A stretch of 64,000 nucleotides of DNA from Pseudomonas sp. F(2018) (GCF_005508865.1 NZ_SCOM01000001.1:1054001-1118000); one strand, 5' to 3'; shown: positions 53,024-62,850, counted from the first letter of the stretch. Made by a program: numbers and translations. Notes: generated by a model not told the origin, from the letters alone.

Positions 53024-53833
53024 TCAGTGCAGCAGGGTGAACAGGCCCTTGCCACCGACCTTGTAGTTGAGGTCGTGGGGGCGCTCTCCCATCGGTTTGG
53101 CACCGCTGCCGCCGACAATCTTGTAGGGGGCGATTTCCTTGGCCACTACGGTGTTGGCGGTAACCACTGCGCCGCGGCCGATGTGAGAGCCATGGCCGAT
53201 TAGCGCACGGCTGGCGATCCAGGCGTAGTCGTCGATGTAGATGGGCGCCGAAACGGACCAGAATTCGGGGGCGGTGAGGTCATGACTGCCGGCGATGATC
53301 AGCACATAGGAGGCGATGGCGACGTGATCGCCGATCACCAGGCCGGCGCGGGCATCTACCTGGCAATGCCAGGCGATCACACTGTCGTCGCCCATTACCA
53401 GGTTTTCCACACCGAGTACCTCGGTATTACGCCAGATCGACGAACCCTTGCCGATCTTCGCGCCACCGGCACGCAACCACCAGATGCGCAGGTTGTGGCT
53501 GGGAATCTTGTTGATCAGGATGTTGTAGACCTGCTCCCAGGCGCGCAGCCAGCGGTCCTTAAGGGTTACCCAATTTTTGCCGTAGAGCGGCACCAGATTA
53601 GTCGGCACCTCTTGCTTGAGCAGGGCATAGAAGCGCTTGGCTAGTGGATTTTCGATTCGCATCTCGATATCCACGGAGCTGATCGCGAACCGTTCGCCCT
53701 CTTCGAAGGCAACGTCATTGGCCAGCATCCACTCGAGCGTTTGGGCGAGTTCCTCGGGATTGCTGCCTAGTTTCTCGGCGTAATCGGGGAGTTGGTTGCG
53801 CAGGTGCGAGCGCAGCATGATGCGGTGTTTCAT
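53024..53833 (-). CDS. Hexapeptide-repeat acyltransferase in the psl operon
   Basis: This 269-residue soluble protein has a left-handed beta-helix acyltransferase domain from about residue 115 (GGAKIGKGSSIWRN, NLVMGDDSVIAWHCQVD, GSHIGRGAVVTANTVV). The likely catalytic histidine is in IAGSHDLTAPEF. It resembles WcaF/NodL acetyltransferases but has an extra N-terminal 115 residues, helical and charged, that I do not recognise. It overlaps pslJ by 4 bases (ATGA) and lies 8 bases before pslK, so it is a true operon member. From memory P. aeruginosa psl lacks it; there a membrane acyltransferase, PslL, follows pslK instead. It may acetylate the polysaccharide precursor. Confidence 0.88.
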   Translation of the reverse strand: MKHRIMLRSHLRNQLPDYAEKLGSNPEELAQTLEWMLANDVAFEEGERFAISSVDIEMRIENPLAKRFYALLKQEVPTNLVPLYGKNWVTLKDRWLRAWEQVYNILINKIPSHNLRIWWLRAGGAKIGKGSSIWRNTEVLGVENLVMGDDSVIAWHCQVDARAGLVIGDHVAIASYVLIIAGSHDLTAPEFWSVSAPIYIDDYAWIASRALIGHGSHIGRGAVVTANTVVAKEIAPYKIVGGSGAKPMGERPHDLNYKVGGKGLFTLLH

Positions 53834-55218
53834 CGGGCGGATTCCTGACAGCCTCGTGTCTGCTGCGGATACAACCTGGCCTGTTGCAGGGCCAGGCCGG
53901 CGAGCAGCCAAAACAGGGCAATGATGACAAAGGTAAAACTGTAGTAATGGTCGAAAATGCCGGTCAGCAGCGCCGCCAGGACCCCGCTCAGGCTGCCTAG
54001 CCAGACTGCGTTGTCCTTGGTTATGCGCGGCACCTTGCCATTGGGGCGTACGGCGCGCCACCACAGTGCGGTAACCATGACGAACAGGGCCATGCCCGGA
54101 ATGCCGATCTTGTAGATGAAGTTCAGCCACAGATTGGAGATGCCCAGCATGCCGCTGCCCGGTACTGGTGGATCGACCTTGAAGCCGATGCCCAGAGGGT
54201 AACGGGCCATGGCCTCGGGGAACATGGCGTATTCCTCGAAGCGGATTTCGGTACTGGCGTTGCTGGACGAGAAGATGCTCAACAGGCGCTCCTGCAGAGG
54301 CGGATAGAACATCACCAGGGCGGCGCCGAAGGCAGCCCCAAGACCGATGATCCTGCCGCTGTAGGGCACGCGCTTGTAGCTCAGCCAGAACAACACCAAT
54401 ACCAGCGAGACTATCGCCCCGCGAGAAATGCTGAACAGCAGGCCCGCGACGCCCAGAATGGCTACCGACAGACCCAAGGCGCGACGCCAGCCGCTACGTG
54501 TCCAGCCATACAGCAAAGCCAGCGGCACCATAAGGGCGAGAATGCCGCCAGTGAGATTGGGATGCACCCAGGGCGAGGCCATGCGCTGGAAGTTGGCCGA
54601 GAAGATGTCTCTGATCGCTTCGGGGTGGGCGTATTTCAGGTCCGTCAGAATCGGGATCATGGTGTTGGCATCGCGATCTTTCAGGAACATGAAGATCGAC
54701 AGGCAAAGCATGGCCAGATTGCCCAGCAGCAGGGCCACTATCAGCTGGTCGCGGTCTTTCTCAGTACGCAGCAGCAGTGGCACCAGCAGCAACACTGACA
54801 GATTCATCAGCCAGCGCACCCAGTTCACCGGACCGTTGCCTTCGGCGCCGATGATGAGCATGCCAACTACGAAAGGTAGTGCGCTGTAGGCCATCAGCAT
54901 CACCAGGCTGCGTTCGACCGGGTACCACTGCAGCAGGCCGCGTGTCCTACCGAGAAAGCCCTGCCAGAACACCGCGATCCAGGTCAGCGCCAGCACTGCT
55001 TCGCTGATTGTGGTGCGAATGCCGATCTGTACCGTGGTGTAGGGGAGGCTGGTTGCCAGGGCGGCGAACATCAGCAGCCCCCAGACTGGCTTGCGCATCA
55101 GGGTCAGGGTCAGCGCCACCCCGACGAGAAGGATCAGCAGCTTGCTGACTGGCAGGAACCACAGCAGGGCTCCGAACAGGGTGCCAAGCAAGACGGCGAT
55201 GGGTAGCCCGATACTCAC
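53830..55218 (-). CDS. pslJ: PslJ-like O-antigen ligase/polymerase
   Basis: This 462-residue polytopic membrane protein (about 11-12 helices) has a large periplasmic loop (FQRMASPWVHPNLTGG) and the Wzy/WaaL-type segment (LLFSISRGAIVSLVLVL). It matches PslJ in length (478 in P. aeruginosa) and position and would polymerise Psl repeat units. The start is GTG 55218, in a 4-base GTGA overlap with the pslI stop; no suitable ATG exists. Confidence 0.88.
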   Translation of the reverse strand: MSIGLPIAVLLGTLFGALLWFLPVSKLLILLVGVALTLTLMRKPVWGLLMFAALATSLPYTTVQIGIRTTISEAVLALTWIAVFWQGFLGRTRGLLQWYPVERSLVMLMAYSALPFVVGMLIIGAEGNGPVNWVRWLMNLSVLLLVPLLLRTEKDRDQLIVALLLGNLAMLCLSIFMFLKDRDANTMIPILTDLKYAHPEAIRDIFSANFQRMASPWVHPNLTGGILALMVPLALLYGWTRSGWRRALGLSVAILGVAGLLFSISRGAIVSLVLVLFWLSYKRVPYSGRIIGLGAAFGAALVMFYPPLQERLLSIFSSSNASTEIRFEEYAMFPEAMARYPLGIGFKVDPPVPGSGMLGISNLWLNFIYKIGIPGMALFVMVTALWWRAVRPNGKVPRITKDNAVWLGSLSGVLAALLTGIFDHYYSFTFVIIALFWLLAGLALQQARLYPQQTRGCQESAR

Positions 55219-56315
55219 GCGTCGAGTTCCCGCAAAAGCTCGTCCAGGCGTGCGCGATAGGCTGCTGGAGCATAGCGTGCGGCCCACTCGCGTAGCGATT
55301 CGTCGCGTGGCAATGGTCGTTGCGCCAGCTCCAGCAGGCAACGGCGCAGATCGTCCGCATCGTGTGGGGCGAAGCGCGGTGATTGCGACGGGGCGACTTC
55401 ATCCAGCGCCGAGCCGCGGGCCAAGGCGACCGGCGTGCCATAGCCAAGTGCTTCCACCACCGGCAGACCGAAGCCTTCGGCATAGGAGGGCTGCCACAGG
55501 CACTCCGCATGCTGATACAGAGCCTGTAGCTCTGCATCGCTCAGGCCACTGCGCCAGTGCAGGCCAGGTAGGGTGCGCAGGGTTTCCGGCAGATCCTCGC
55601 AGTGGCCGACCAGCAGCAAATCCGGGACCTCTGATGAGGCTGCTCGCGCCGCCCGCCAGTTGCTGACGAAATGCGCCATATTCTTGCGCGGTTCGCGCGT
55701 GCCTACAGCCAGCCAGTAACGTGCCGGCAGCGAGCCTGGTCGAGGAGCCGGCTCGCTGGTGCAGGGCTCCACCAGATTGGGCAGGACACGCACCTTGTTT
55801 CGCGCAAAGGGGAACAGGCGCTTGGTTTCCTCGGCGGAAAACAGGGAAGGACACCAGACCCTGTTGGCACGCCATACCGACCAGGCGATAGAAAGACCGT
55901 CGATAAATCGGTAGGCCAAAGCCTTTAGCCGTGAGCGATGGTGGTTGTGCTCGGTCAACTGGAACAGGTCATGCAGCAGGAGCGCCTGGCGCTGGTTTCG
56001 CGCCTTGCGCCCCAGCGGCAGGCCCATGTTGGCCGTGGCGATGTACAGATCGACACGCTGTTCACGCAGCGCTCGCGGCAGAAAGCCGGCCTCGAAGCGC
56101 AGCCGAACCTGGGGCCGTTGTAAGCCGTCGAGTGGGCTTGCCCATTCGGGGCAGCAGGCACTCTGGCGTTGTGCATGATCGAGCGGTGCTTCACTGAAGC
56201 GCACCAGCGTGGTTGCGTTGCGCGCCAATAGGGCCTGCTCCAGTGCGCACACCTGGCGGCCAATACCCGACTGCGGCGCGACAGTGGCCGGGCGGTAGTC
56301 CAGGCCTACGCGCAT
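55215..56315 (-). CDS. pslI: PslI-like glycosyltransferase (GT4)
   Basis: This 366-residue cytoplasmic GT-B enzyme begins MRVGLDYRPATVAPQSGIG. YWLAVGTREPRKNM and the nucleotide-sugar motif EGFGLPVVEALGYGTPV (E-x7-E) are conserved in GT4. PslI of P. aeruginosa has 367 residues. It probably adds one sugar to the Psl repeat unit. Its start overlaps pslH by 10 bases. Confidence 0.9.
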   Translation of the reverse strand: MRVGLDYRPATVAPQSGIGRQVCALEQALLARNATTLVRFSEAPLDHAQRQSACCPEWASPLDGLQRPQVRLRFEAGFLPRALREQRVDLYIATANMGLPLGRKARNQRQALLLHDLFQLTEHNHHRSRLKALAYRFIDGLSIAWSVWRANRVWCPSLFSAEETKRLFPFARNKVRVLPNLVEPCTSEPAPRPGSLPARYWLAVGTREPRKNMAHFVSNWRAARAASSEVPDLLLVGHCEDLPETLRTLPGLHWRSGLSDAELQALYQHAECLWQPSYAEGFGLPVVEALGYGTPVALARGSALDEVAPSQSPRFAPHDADDLRRCLLELAQRPLPRDESLREWAARYAPAAYRARLDELLRELDA

Positions 56316-57517
56316 GGGGCTTGCTCCGTCTGGTTGAGCTGCAGGTAGGCTGCTTCCAGCTGATTGGCAGCGGTCTGCCAATCGTGTTCGCGCTGCACAT
56401 ATTGACGGCCAAGCTCACCGAGCTCGCAGGCTGCCTGTGGGGCTTCGATCAGTTCTGCAAGCGCCGTGGCCAGCTCTGCGGCGGTTTCGCCGATGCGACA
56501 GTCGACGCCGTCGCGCAGTGTCAGGCCGGAAACGCCCTGGCTCGTGCTCACCAGTGGTAGGCCGGCAGCCAGTGCCTCCAGCACCTTGAGCTTGGAGCCA
56601 CCGCCTTGGCGTAGCGGAGCGAAGAACAGACTGCTGCGTGCCTGCAGCACGCTGAGGTCCGCGACAAAGCCATGCCATTCGATGCGCTCATCCGGCCAGC
56701 GCTGCGCCCACTCTGCGGGCATCGCGTAGCCGGCCACGGCGAAGCGTGCTTGTGGATGACGTTGCCAGAGAAGCGGCAATATTTCTTCTAGTGCCCAAAT
56801 CAGCGCATCGACATTGGGTGGGTATTCATAGTTGCCGACGAACAGGATGCGCTGGCTGGTCGCGTCGCACTGCACCGCAGCGAATCCTCGCGTGTCTACA
56901 CCGTTGACCACCACGGCTACGGGGGTGGCAGTCAGTCCGCGCATGGCCTTTGCGTCTGCCTCGGTGACCGCGACCACGCCGGTCGCGGCGTCGAACACTC
57001 GTCGCTCCCAGCGTCTCGCTCGCCATTGGTCATAGATGACGAAAGGTTTTGCCCATGTAGGGAAGCGTGAATAGGTGGCGCCACCCAGGCTCGATTCGAG
57101 ATTGTGCTCGGTCAGCAGGAAAGGGCGTCGGTGCCGTCGCAGACTCCGTTCGAACGGCTGGAAACTGTAGCTGTGCTCGATCTGGATGACGTCCCAGTCC
57201 TGCTCCAGGAGTCGCTCGAAACGCGCCGCGAGCGTTGGTGCGAGGCCGTTGATGCAGGTCAGCAGAGGCCACGGCCCGCCGCACGCGGCGGCCAGGGTCA
57301 ATGGGTGGCGTAGGGGGCGACGTGGCAGCACGATCAAGTCATCCAGTAGCGGCGCCAGAGTTGTTTGTGTCTCGGGCTCCAGCTGCTCCTTGGACTGTAC
57401 CAGCAGGGTGATGCGATGGCCGCGCGCGGCCATGGTGCGCAGCAGGTGGTACTGACGAGTCTTGCCGCCACTGCTGGTCGGCCATGGAAGGTAGGGCAGA
57501 ATCCACAGAATACGCAT
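56306..57517 (-). CDS. pslH: PslH-like glycosyltransferase (GT4)
   Basis: This 403-residue GT-B enzyme begins MRILWILPYLPWPTSSGGKTR, with the Rossmann motifs QRILFVGNYEYPPNVDA and GGGSKLKVLEALAAGLPLV. Length equals PslH (402). It acts at the inner face of the membrane on lipid-linked intermediates. Confidence 0.9.
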   Translation of the reverse strand: MRILWILPYLPWPTSSGGKTRQYHLLRTMAARGHRITLLVQSKEQLEPETQTTLAPLLDDLIVLPRRPLRHPLTLAAACGGPWPLLTCINGLAPTLAARFERLLEQDWDVIQIEHSYSFQPFERSLRRHRRPFLLTEHNLESSLGGATYSRFPTWAKPFVIYDQWRARRWERRVFDAATGVVAVTEADAKAMRGLTATPVAVVVNGVDTRGFAAVQCDATSQRILFVGNYEYPPNVDALIWALEEILPLLWQRHPQARFAVAGYAMPAEWAQRWPDERIEWHGFVADLSVLQARSSLFFAPLRQGGGSKLKVLEALAAGLPLVSTSQGVSGLTLRDGVDCRIGETAAELATALAELIEAPQAACELGELGRQYVQREHDWQTAANQLEAAYLQLNQTEQAPCA

Positions 57518-57525
57518 CAGATTCC

Positions 57526-58848
57526 TTACCAGACCAGCATCTGCAGGCTGGGCTTGGCCTTGAGTTTCACTCCACCCGCGACCGCCAACGTCCGTTGCTT
57601 GCCGGTCAATGGGTCATGCAGCTCGGCATTGGCCACACCAGGCAAATGTAGCGAGGCGCCGCTGGCACTCCAGAACAACCACAGCTGTCGGCCGTCTGCA
57701 CGACGCCAGGCGATGCTGTAGAGGTCTGTCGCGGCAGTGGTCAAGGCAGGTGGATTCGCAGGCACCAGGCGGGGGCCAGTGATGGCGAGGAAGCGCTTGA
57801 GCGCTTGGTAGACCGGCTTCGGTTGGCCCTGTAAGTCGAGAAGACCATATTGCTGGTCACGGGCGCTAGCGCGATTGTCGAGGTCGGACAGGGCGAACAG
57901 GAAGATCCTGTCGTAATCCAGCGCGCTCATTAGCGCGAGACGGCGCAGCACGTAGTCGGCCTGCCCTTGGGGGCCAATGATCTCTTGCAGTTCTATCGGT
58001 CCGGCGTAGCTGGACCAACCCCATTCGGTCGCCCAGATCGCCGGTACTCCGGCTCCGCGAAGCTTGGCATTGAGTTGTTGAGCACGCAGAACGAAATCGT
58101 TGACGCCTGGTTCGTCGCTTTCTGGCTGCTGCGAGTAGGGATGATAGGCGATGACGGTGTTGAGCTGCAGCACGCCGAGTTTGACAAGCTCTTCGAGCAT
58201 CAGTCCGCCCTTGGTCGGCATCTGGCTGTAGTAAGCCATGCCCGCCATTACCACCGGTTTGTTGGGCACTGCCTGGCGCAGTGCCTGAACGCTGGGGAGC
58301 AACAGACGCGCATAGCCTTCTGGATCCTCGTGAGGGCGCCAGAAGGAGGGCAAGTTGGGTTCGTTCCACACCTGCCAGGCGTCGACGCTGGGGTAACGGT
58401 CGGCCAGCATGGTCAGCATCTGGGTAAACAGCTGAGGATCTTTGGGTGGGTACTGGTCGGTTGTCGGTGAGCCAGCTGGCGCCGTGGTGGCATGGGGTGC
58501 CGAGCCGACCAGGTAAAACACCGATTTGAGTCGTTCCTGTTGCAGTTGCTCGACCACGCCATCCAGTTCCGTTAGGCGGTACTGGCCTTGCTCGGGCTCA
58601 TGCCGATCCCAGTGCAGGTCGACTCGGGTCCAGTCCAGACCGAGTGCCTGCCACTGCTGCATCTGTTTGCGAGAGACCTCAGGGGGGAACCAGAGAAAGT
58701 GCGCATTGACGCCGAGGAAGTCCCTCCATTCGATCGCTCGTGGAGCTTTCAGCTGCATGCCACCCGCTTCGGCCGGGCGGCTTGGATTGAATATCAGAAA
58801 CAGCGCCAATAGGCCGGCAAGCGGCAACACATAAAGGAGTTTGCGCAT
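57526..58848 (-). CDS. pslG: PslG-like glycoside hydrolase (GH39)
   Basis: This 440-residue hydrolase has an N-terminal membrane anchor (about 5-21) and a periplasmic TIM barrel. The acid/base glutamate is E163 in WQVWNEPNLP and the nucleophile E275 in IWATEWGWSS, in line with E165 and E276 of P. aeruginosa PslG. A C-terminal beta domain follows. PslG cuts Psl chains and supports matrix turnover and synthesis. Both catalytic residues are intact. It lies 2 bases after pslF. Confidence 0.93.
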   Translation of the reverse strand: MRKLLYVLPLAGLLALFLIFNPSRPAEAGGMQLKAPRAIEWRDFLGVNAHFLWFPPEVSRKQMQQWQALGLDWTRVDLHWDRHEPEQGQYRLTELDGVVEQLQQERLKSVFYLVGSAPHATTAPAGSPTTDQYPPKDPQLFTQMLTMLADRYPSVDAWQVWNEPNLPSFWRPHEDPEGYARLLLPSVQALRQAVPNKPVVMAGMAYYSQMPTKGGLMLEELVKLGVLQLNTVIAYHPYSQQPESDEPGVNDFVLRAQQLNAKLRGAGVPAIWATEWGWSSYAGPIELQEIIGPQGQADYVLRRLALMSALDYDRIFLFALSDLDNRASARDQQYGLLDLQGQPKPVYQALKRFLAITGPRLVPANPPALTTAATDLYSIAWRRADGRQLWLFWSASGASLHLPGVANAELHDPLTGKQRTLAVAGGVKLKAKPSLQMLVW

Positions 58849-58850
58849 GA

Positions 58851-60023
58851 TCAGGTTTCTCCGCAGGCAGCACGGAACAAGGTGAGAAAGCGTTCGGCGG
58901 TGGCTGACCAGCGCCGTGCTGCGCCGATCACGCCTGCTTGTTCGGCCCAGGATGTGGCCAGCTGCGGTTCCAGGGCCAGATGCTCGATGGTGGTAGCCAA
59001 AGCATCGATATCACCCTGCGGATAAGTCGCACCGTTACCGTTGGCAACTTCCTCGGCGAAGGCCCGGGCATCGGACGTGATCACGCCGCGACCACAGGCA
59101 TTAGCCCAGGATAGCGCGCCACTGGTACCACGCATCTCGCCGAGCAGGCCGAGCTTTTTAGACTCGCGGTAGGGCAGGACCATTACATGGTGAGCCTGGA
59201 TGGTCTGAGCTATGTCCGCTGACGGCAGATTCAGCTGCCAATCCAGGCAGTCGCTCAGGGCCAACTCGTGCGCCAGCTGACGCAATTCGTCCAGATAGTT
59301 GCCCGCCGGGTCGAAAGCCATTTCCGGTGCGGTGCCGCCGGCCAGTGTCAGGCGCAGCTGGCCGCGCAGGTGCGGTTGGCGTTGCAGTACCTTGGCTAGT
59401 GCGCGAAGCAAGTCTTCGATGCCCTTGCCGCGATAGATGAAGCCGAAATACAGCAGGCGCAGCGGATTCAGTGGCGGCAGCGCTGCGGGAGGTATATCCA
59501 GATTGCCGTGGGCGATCGTTGCCGTCTGCTCTGCGGCGAGGCCCATGCGTGTAGCGAGGTGCTGCCTGCCCAGTTCGGTCAGCGTAACCGCGCGACGCAG
59601 GTGGCGGGCCAGGCGCCGCTCCTCATGAAGTGTCAGTGGATCGGCCAGCAGCGCGGCGGCCTGAGGCCATGGACGCGGAAAGCGTTCGGCCATCGATAGT
59701 GGCCAGGGAAGGTGCGCACGCCGCCAGACCAGGCGTTCGGGGTCATGTACCGTGGCGGTAAGCGGCAGCTTCGGGTGGGTGCGTCGCAAATAGTCGAGGG
59801 CATGGAACTCGTTCAGTCGCCCCCCACCCAGTTCGGCATGTACCAGTTGCGGCTGCCCCCAGTCGAATTCAGCCAGGCGGGCTGGCAAATTTTCCCTGCT
59901 GCATCCCTGAAGCGGCGTCATGACCTCAACGCCATGCGCCTCCAGCGACCGACGAAAGTGTTCGGCGTAATCGGCGATGCCAGTCTGCTCGGGTGGCAAG
60001 GGGGCGAGCAGGGCGATACGCAT
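58851..60023 (-). CDS. pslF: PslF-like glycosyltransferase (GT4)
   Basis: This 390-residue GT-B enzyme begins MRIALLAPLPPEQTGIADYA, with RLLYFGFIYRGKGIEDLL and SKKLGLLGEMRGTSGALSWA near the donor site. P. aeruginosa PslF has 395 residues. Its ATG shares one base with the pslE stop (TGATG). Confidence 0.9.
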   Translation of the reverse strand: MRIALLAPLPPEQTGIADYAEHFRRSLEAHGVEVMTPLQGCSRENLPARLAEFDWGQPQLVHAELGGGRLNEFHALDYLRRTHPKLPLTATVHDPERLVWRRAHLPWPLSMAERFPRPWPQAAALLADPLTLHEERRLARHLRRAVTLTELGRQHLATRMGLAAEQTATIAHGNLDIPPAALPPLNPLRLLYFGFIYRGKGIEDLLRALAKVLQRQPHLRGQLRLTLAGGTAPEMAFDPAGNYLDELRQLAHELALSDCLDWQLNLPSADIAQTIQAHHVMVLPYRESKKLGLLGEMRGTSGALSWANACGRGVITSDARAFAEEVANGNGATYPQGDIDALATTIEHLALEPQLATSWAEQAGVIGAARRWSATAERFLTLFRAACGET

Positions 60024-62014
60024 CAGGCCTCGCCCCGCAAACGCTTGATGATGTCCAGAACCCGACCTGGTACTTCGAACTGACGGCGATTGAGGATAAT
60101 CCCGTCGACCTTGCCGAAGGCGGTATTGAGTATCGACAGAGCATGTTCGACCACCGGCACGGTGCTGGTCTTGGCTTCGGCGACCAAGGCGATCAGATCC
60201 GCACGGCGCAGGGCGAGGAAGGCTTCTTGATTGCTCATCAGGGCGGAGGCATCTAGCAAGACTATCTCGCCGGGTTGTGGTGCGGCGTCGCCACCCTCGC
60301 GCACGGCATGACCGCGCTCACGCAGCAGGTTGGCCAGATGGGCGGATACGAAGCTGACCCCCTCGCCGGGGCGAGCCGAAGCCAGGGCCAGCGCCAGCCC
60401 CTTGCTCTCGATCACATCGCCGGGCAGCAGGCTGTAGAGCCGGTAGATGCTGGCGGTGAAACCGCTGCTGATCCTCCAGGGTTGCGGACCGAGGTCTGGA
60501 AGCGTGGTCCACAACGGTACCTTGAAGGTTTCCTCGATGCGTGCCCCGTCATGAATGCGAGAGTCCAGCAGATAGCAGATGTAGAGCGTGAGCAGGCCGA
60601 CAGCCAGGCCGGCGGGGAGGGCCAGCAGGAGGATCAGCAGGCTCTTGGGGAAGACTCGGCTGGGGTTGTGGGTGGCTTGCTCGACTACGGCAATGTTGCT
60701 GATCTGGCTGTTATCCAACTCGCGATCAATACGCGCCTTCTCCAGATTCTCGGCGTACAGGGCATAGCTCTTTTCGGCGCTGGTTAGCTGCAGGAGCAAA
60801 CGGTTGATCTCCGGCTCCTCGCCCATGATGCGCTGGCGCTCGCTGCGCAGTTGCTGGAGTTGCAGGTCATGGTCCTTGATTTGCCCGGCTAGCTGACCGT
60901 CGCGCAGCTCGGCGTCGATGATCTGTTGCTTCAGATTGACCACGATGCTGTTGGGGGCGAGGTTGCGCGAGCGTTCCAGACGCTCTTCCTCGGCTGCGAT
61001 CATGGTCTTCATCTGCGCGATGTTTTCTTCGATCTCCCTGAGCGGCGGTGCATCGGGCAGGAAGGTGCGCAGCAGGGTAGCGCGCTCCTGTTCCAGCGTG
61101 TTGAGGCGGCGGCGCAGGTCGAGCTGCGATGGGTTGAGGCCGATCTCGCGAGCGGTGACCACCTCCTGGGGCTGACGCTTGAGTTGCAGGCGAGCGTCGG
61201 TGAGGAAGCTGCGAACGCCGGCTTGCTCGTTGACTTTTTCCGATCGTGCATCGGCGAGGCGATTGATCTGGTCGGTGAGGTTGCCCAGACGCTCCTTGAC
61301 GCTAACCGAGTTGACGCTCTGCAGCCGGCTCTGTAGCTGTTGCTTGAGCAGGCTGACCTGGCCATCGACCTTGTGCATCTCGTTCTCGTAGAAGGCGTAC
61401 AGGCTTCTGCGTCCGAGAGCGCGGGTGCGTTCCTCGAGATACGCATTGATCCAGGTCTCGACCACCTTCTGGGCGATGGCTGGGTCGTCCCAGGTGAAGC
61501 TGACCTCCATTACCGCGGAGCCTGGCTCATGGCCCACGACGAAGTTCTTTTCCAGCTTCTTGGCCAGGCGGTCGACGGGAGACTGCTGCTCGATGATGCC
61601 GAGCAGTTGGAGGATGCCGCGCAGCGCTTCGATCGCCGCATTGGCCGCCATGCCCACATAGGACTTGGCAGTCGCCCAGAAGCCTTGTGGCTGGTGACTG
61701 GACATTTGCTCCAGATAGCGCTCGGCGACCATGCGCACTATGGGGCGACCGGTGAGCATCTTCTCTTCATCGACGATGGGGTCACGCTGGGTGCTGGGGG
61801 CGACCAGGGCCTGGCGGTTGGCAACTTCGATAGGAAGCGTTGTGCTCTCGCGCCCCGGCTTCACCAGCAACCGCGCATTGGATTCGAATTTGGGCGGTAG
61901 CAGGAAGGCGCCAAGTACGGCGACAGCGACAGTGGCTATCACCGTCCACTGGAATTCGCGACGGAAAATGAAGAACAGTCGCAGCAGATCGCGGAAGGAA
62001 CGAATTTCGATCAT
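60023..62014 (-). CDS. pslE: PslE-like chain-length protein (Wzc type, degenerate kinase)
   Basis: This 663-residue inner-membrane protein has a Wzz domain (helix about 22-40; a long periplasmic coiled coil about 170-440; a second helix near 465-485) and a C-terminal BY-kinase-like domain. The Walker A motif that should read PGEGKS reads PGEGVSF, so the ATP-binding lysine is missing, and no tyrosine cluster ends the protein. It can therefore set chain length and link to the export pore but hardly phosphorylate. PslE of P. aeruginosa has 662 residues. Confidence 0.93.
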   Translation of the reverse strand: MIEIRSFRDLLRLFFIFRREFQWTVIATVAVAVLGAFLLPPKFESNARLLVKPGRESTTLPIEVANRQALVAPSTQRDPIVDEEKMLTGRPIVRMVAERYLEQMSSHQPQGFWATAKSYVGMAANAAIEALRGILQLLGIIEQQSPVDRLAKKLEKNFVVGHEPGSAVMEVSFTWDDPAIAQKVVETWINAYLEERTRALGRRSLYAFYENEMHKVDGQVSLLKQQLQSRLQSVNSVSVKERLGNLTDQINRLADARSEKVNEQAGVRSFLTDARLQLKRQPQEVVTAREIGLNPSQLDLRRRLNTLEQERATLLRTFLPDAPPLREIEENIAQMKTMIAAEEERLERSRNLAPNSIVVNLKQQIIDAELRDGQLAGQIKDHDLQLQQLRSERQRIMGEEPEINRLLLQLTSAEKSYALYAENLEKARIDRELDNSQISNIAVVEQATHNPSRVFPKSLLILLLALPAGLAVGLLTLYICYLLDSRIHDGARIEETFKVPLWTTLPDLGPQPWRISSGFTASIYRLYSLLPGDVIESKGLALALASARPGEGVSFVSAHLANLLRERGHAVREGGDAAPQPGEIVLLDASALMSNQEAFLALRRADLIALVAEAKTSTVPVVEHALSILNTAFGKVDGIILNRRQFEVPGRVLDIIKRLRGEA

Positions 62015-62025
62015 GTTGACTGCTC

Positions 62026-62820
62026 TCAGAAGTTACAGCTGGTGCCTTGGCACTGGTAGGTGTTCCCGCTGTTGCTCACGTCGGGATCGTTGAGGTCGTA
62101 GTTGAAGCCCACGCCGATGCCCTTGTTGACCGGGAATAGACGGGTGAAATACATGTCGACGGCCTCGACGGCGCTACCGATGCCCGATTGCGGTACATAG
62201 ATGATGTCGCCGCGTTGCATGGCGACCATGGGGCGCTCTTTATCCTGTAGCAGGCTGCCCAGGCTGAAGAAATACAGTTTGTACTTGCCATCGGGGCCGG
62301 CGCGCAGCAGGGCAATGTTGTCGCTATCGGCCGATGGCAGCACGCCGCCAGAGGCCAGCAGCACCTGCTCCAGGGTGGCATGTCCGGTCAGGTCGAATGA
62401 GGCGGCGTTGGGTACGGCGCCTCCCACAAACACCTTGTTGCTCGGTGCGATGGCGATATTCACCGTGGCGTTGGGGCGGCGGTAGATGGTTGCCAGCTTG
62501 CTAGTGACTTCTTTGGCCACGTCTTCGGGTGTGCGCCTATCGGCTTTGATCAGGCCGATAAAGGGCATGGAGAAGTAGCCGTCCGGGCGTACCACGAACA
62601 GGGTCATATCATCCTTTTCCGAGGGCTCCTGAGCATCGCGCACGATGCGCAAGGTATCGCCGCTTTGAATACGTACCTGTGGTGGGGGCAGCTCGGCCAG
62701 CTGGTAGGTTTCCTGGTGACGCAGCTTCAGTACTTCATCGTCGGGCAAGTGCACGCGAGCCGGTGTGCTGCAGGCTACGAGGCTAAATGCCAGCAGGACA
62801 GGAATGAGTAGTTTGGGCAT
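62026..62820 (-). CDS. pslD: PslD-like polysaccharide export lipoprotein (Wza type)
   Basis: This 264-residue lipoprotein has signal and lipobox SLVAC (Cys near 17). The Poly_export/SLBB domain starts at VRIQSGDTLRIV, with GYFSMPFIGLIKADRRTPEDVA and KVFVGGAVPNAASFDL following. It would form the outer-membrane or periplasmic export channel for Psl. ATG 62820 (MPKLLIP) was chosen because it gives a compact signal peptide and follows AAGAGAAA; an ATG at 62847 is also possible. Confidence 0.92.
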   Translation of the reverse strand: MPKLLIPVLLAFSLVACSTPARVHLPDDEVLKLRHQETYQLAELPPPQVRIQSGDTLRIVRDAQEPSEKDDMTLFVVRPDGYFSMPFIGLIKADRRTPEDVAKEVTSKLATIYRRPNATVNIAIAPSNKVFVGGAVPNAASFDLTGHATLEQVLLASGGVLPSADSDNIALLRAGPDGKYKLYFFSLGSLLQDKERPMVAMQRGDIIYVPQSGIGSAVEAVDMYFTRLFPVNKGIGVGFNYDLNDPDVSNSGNTYQCQGTSCNF

Positions 62821-62850
62821 GGCTGTTTCTCTTGCGATGAGCTGCATGCG

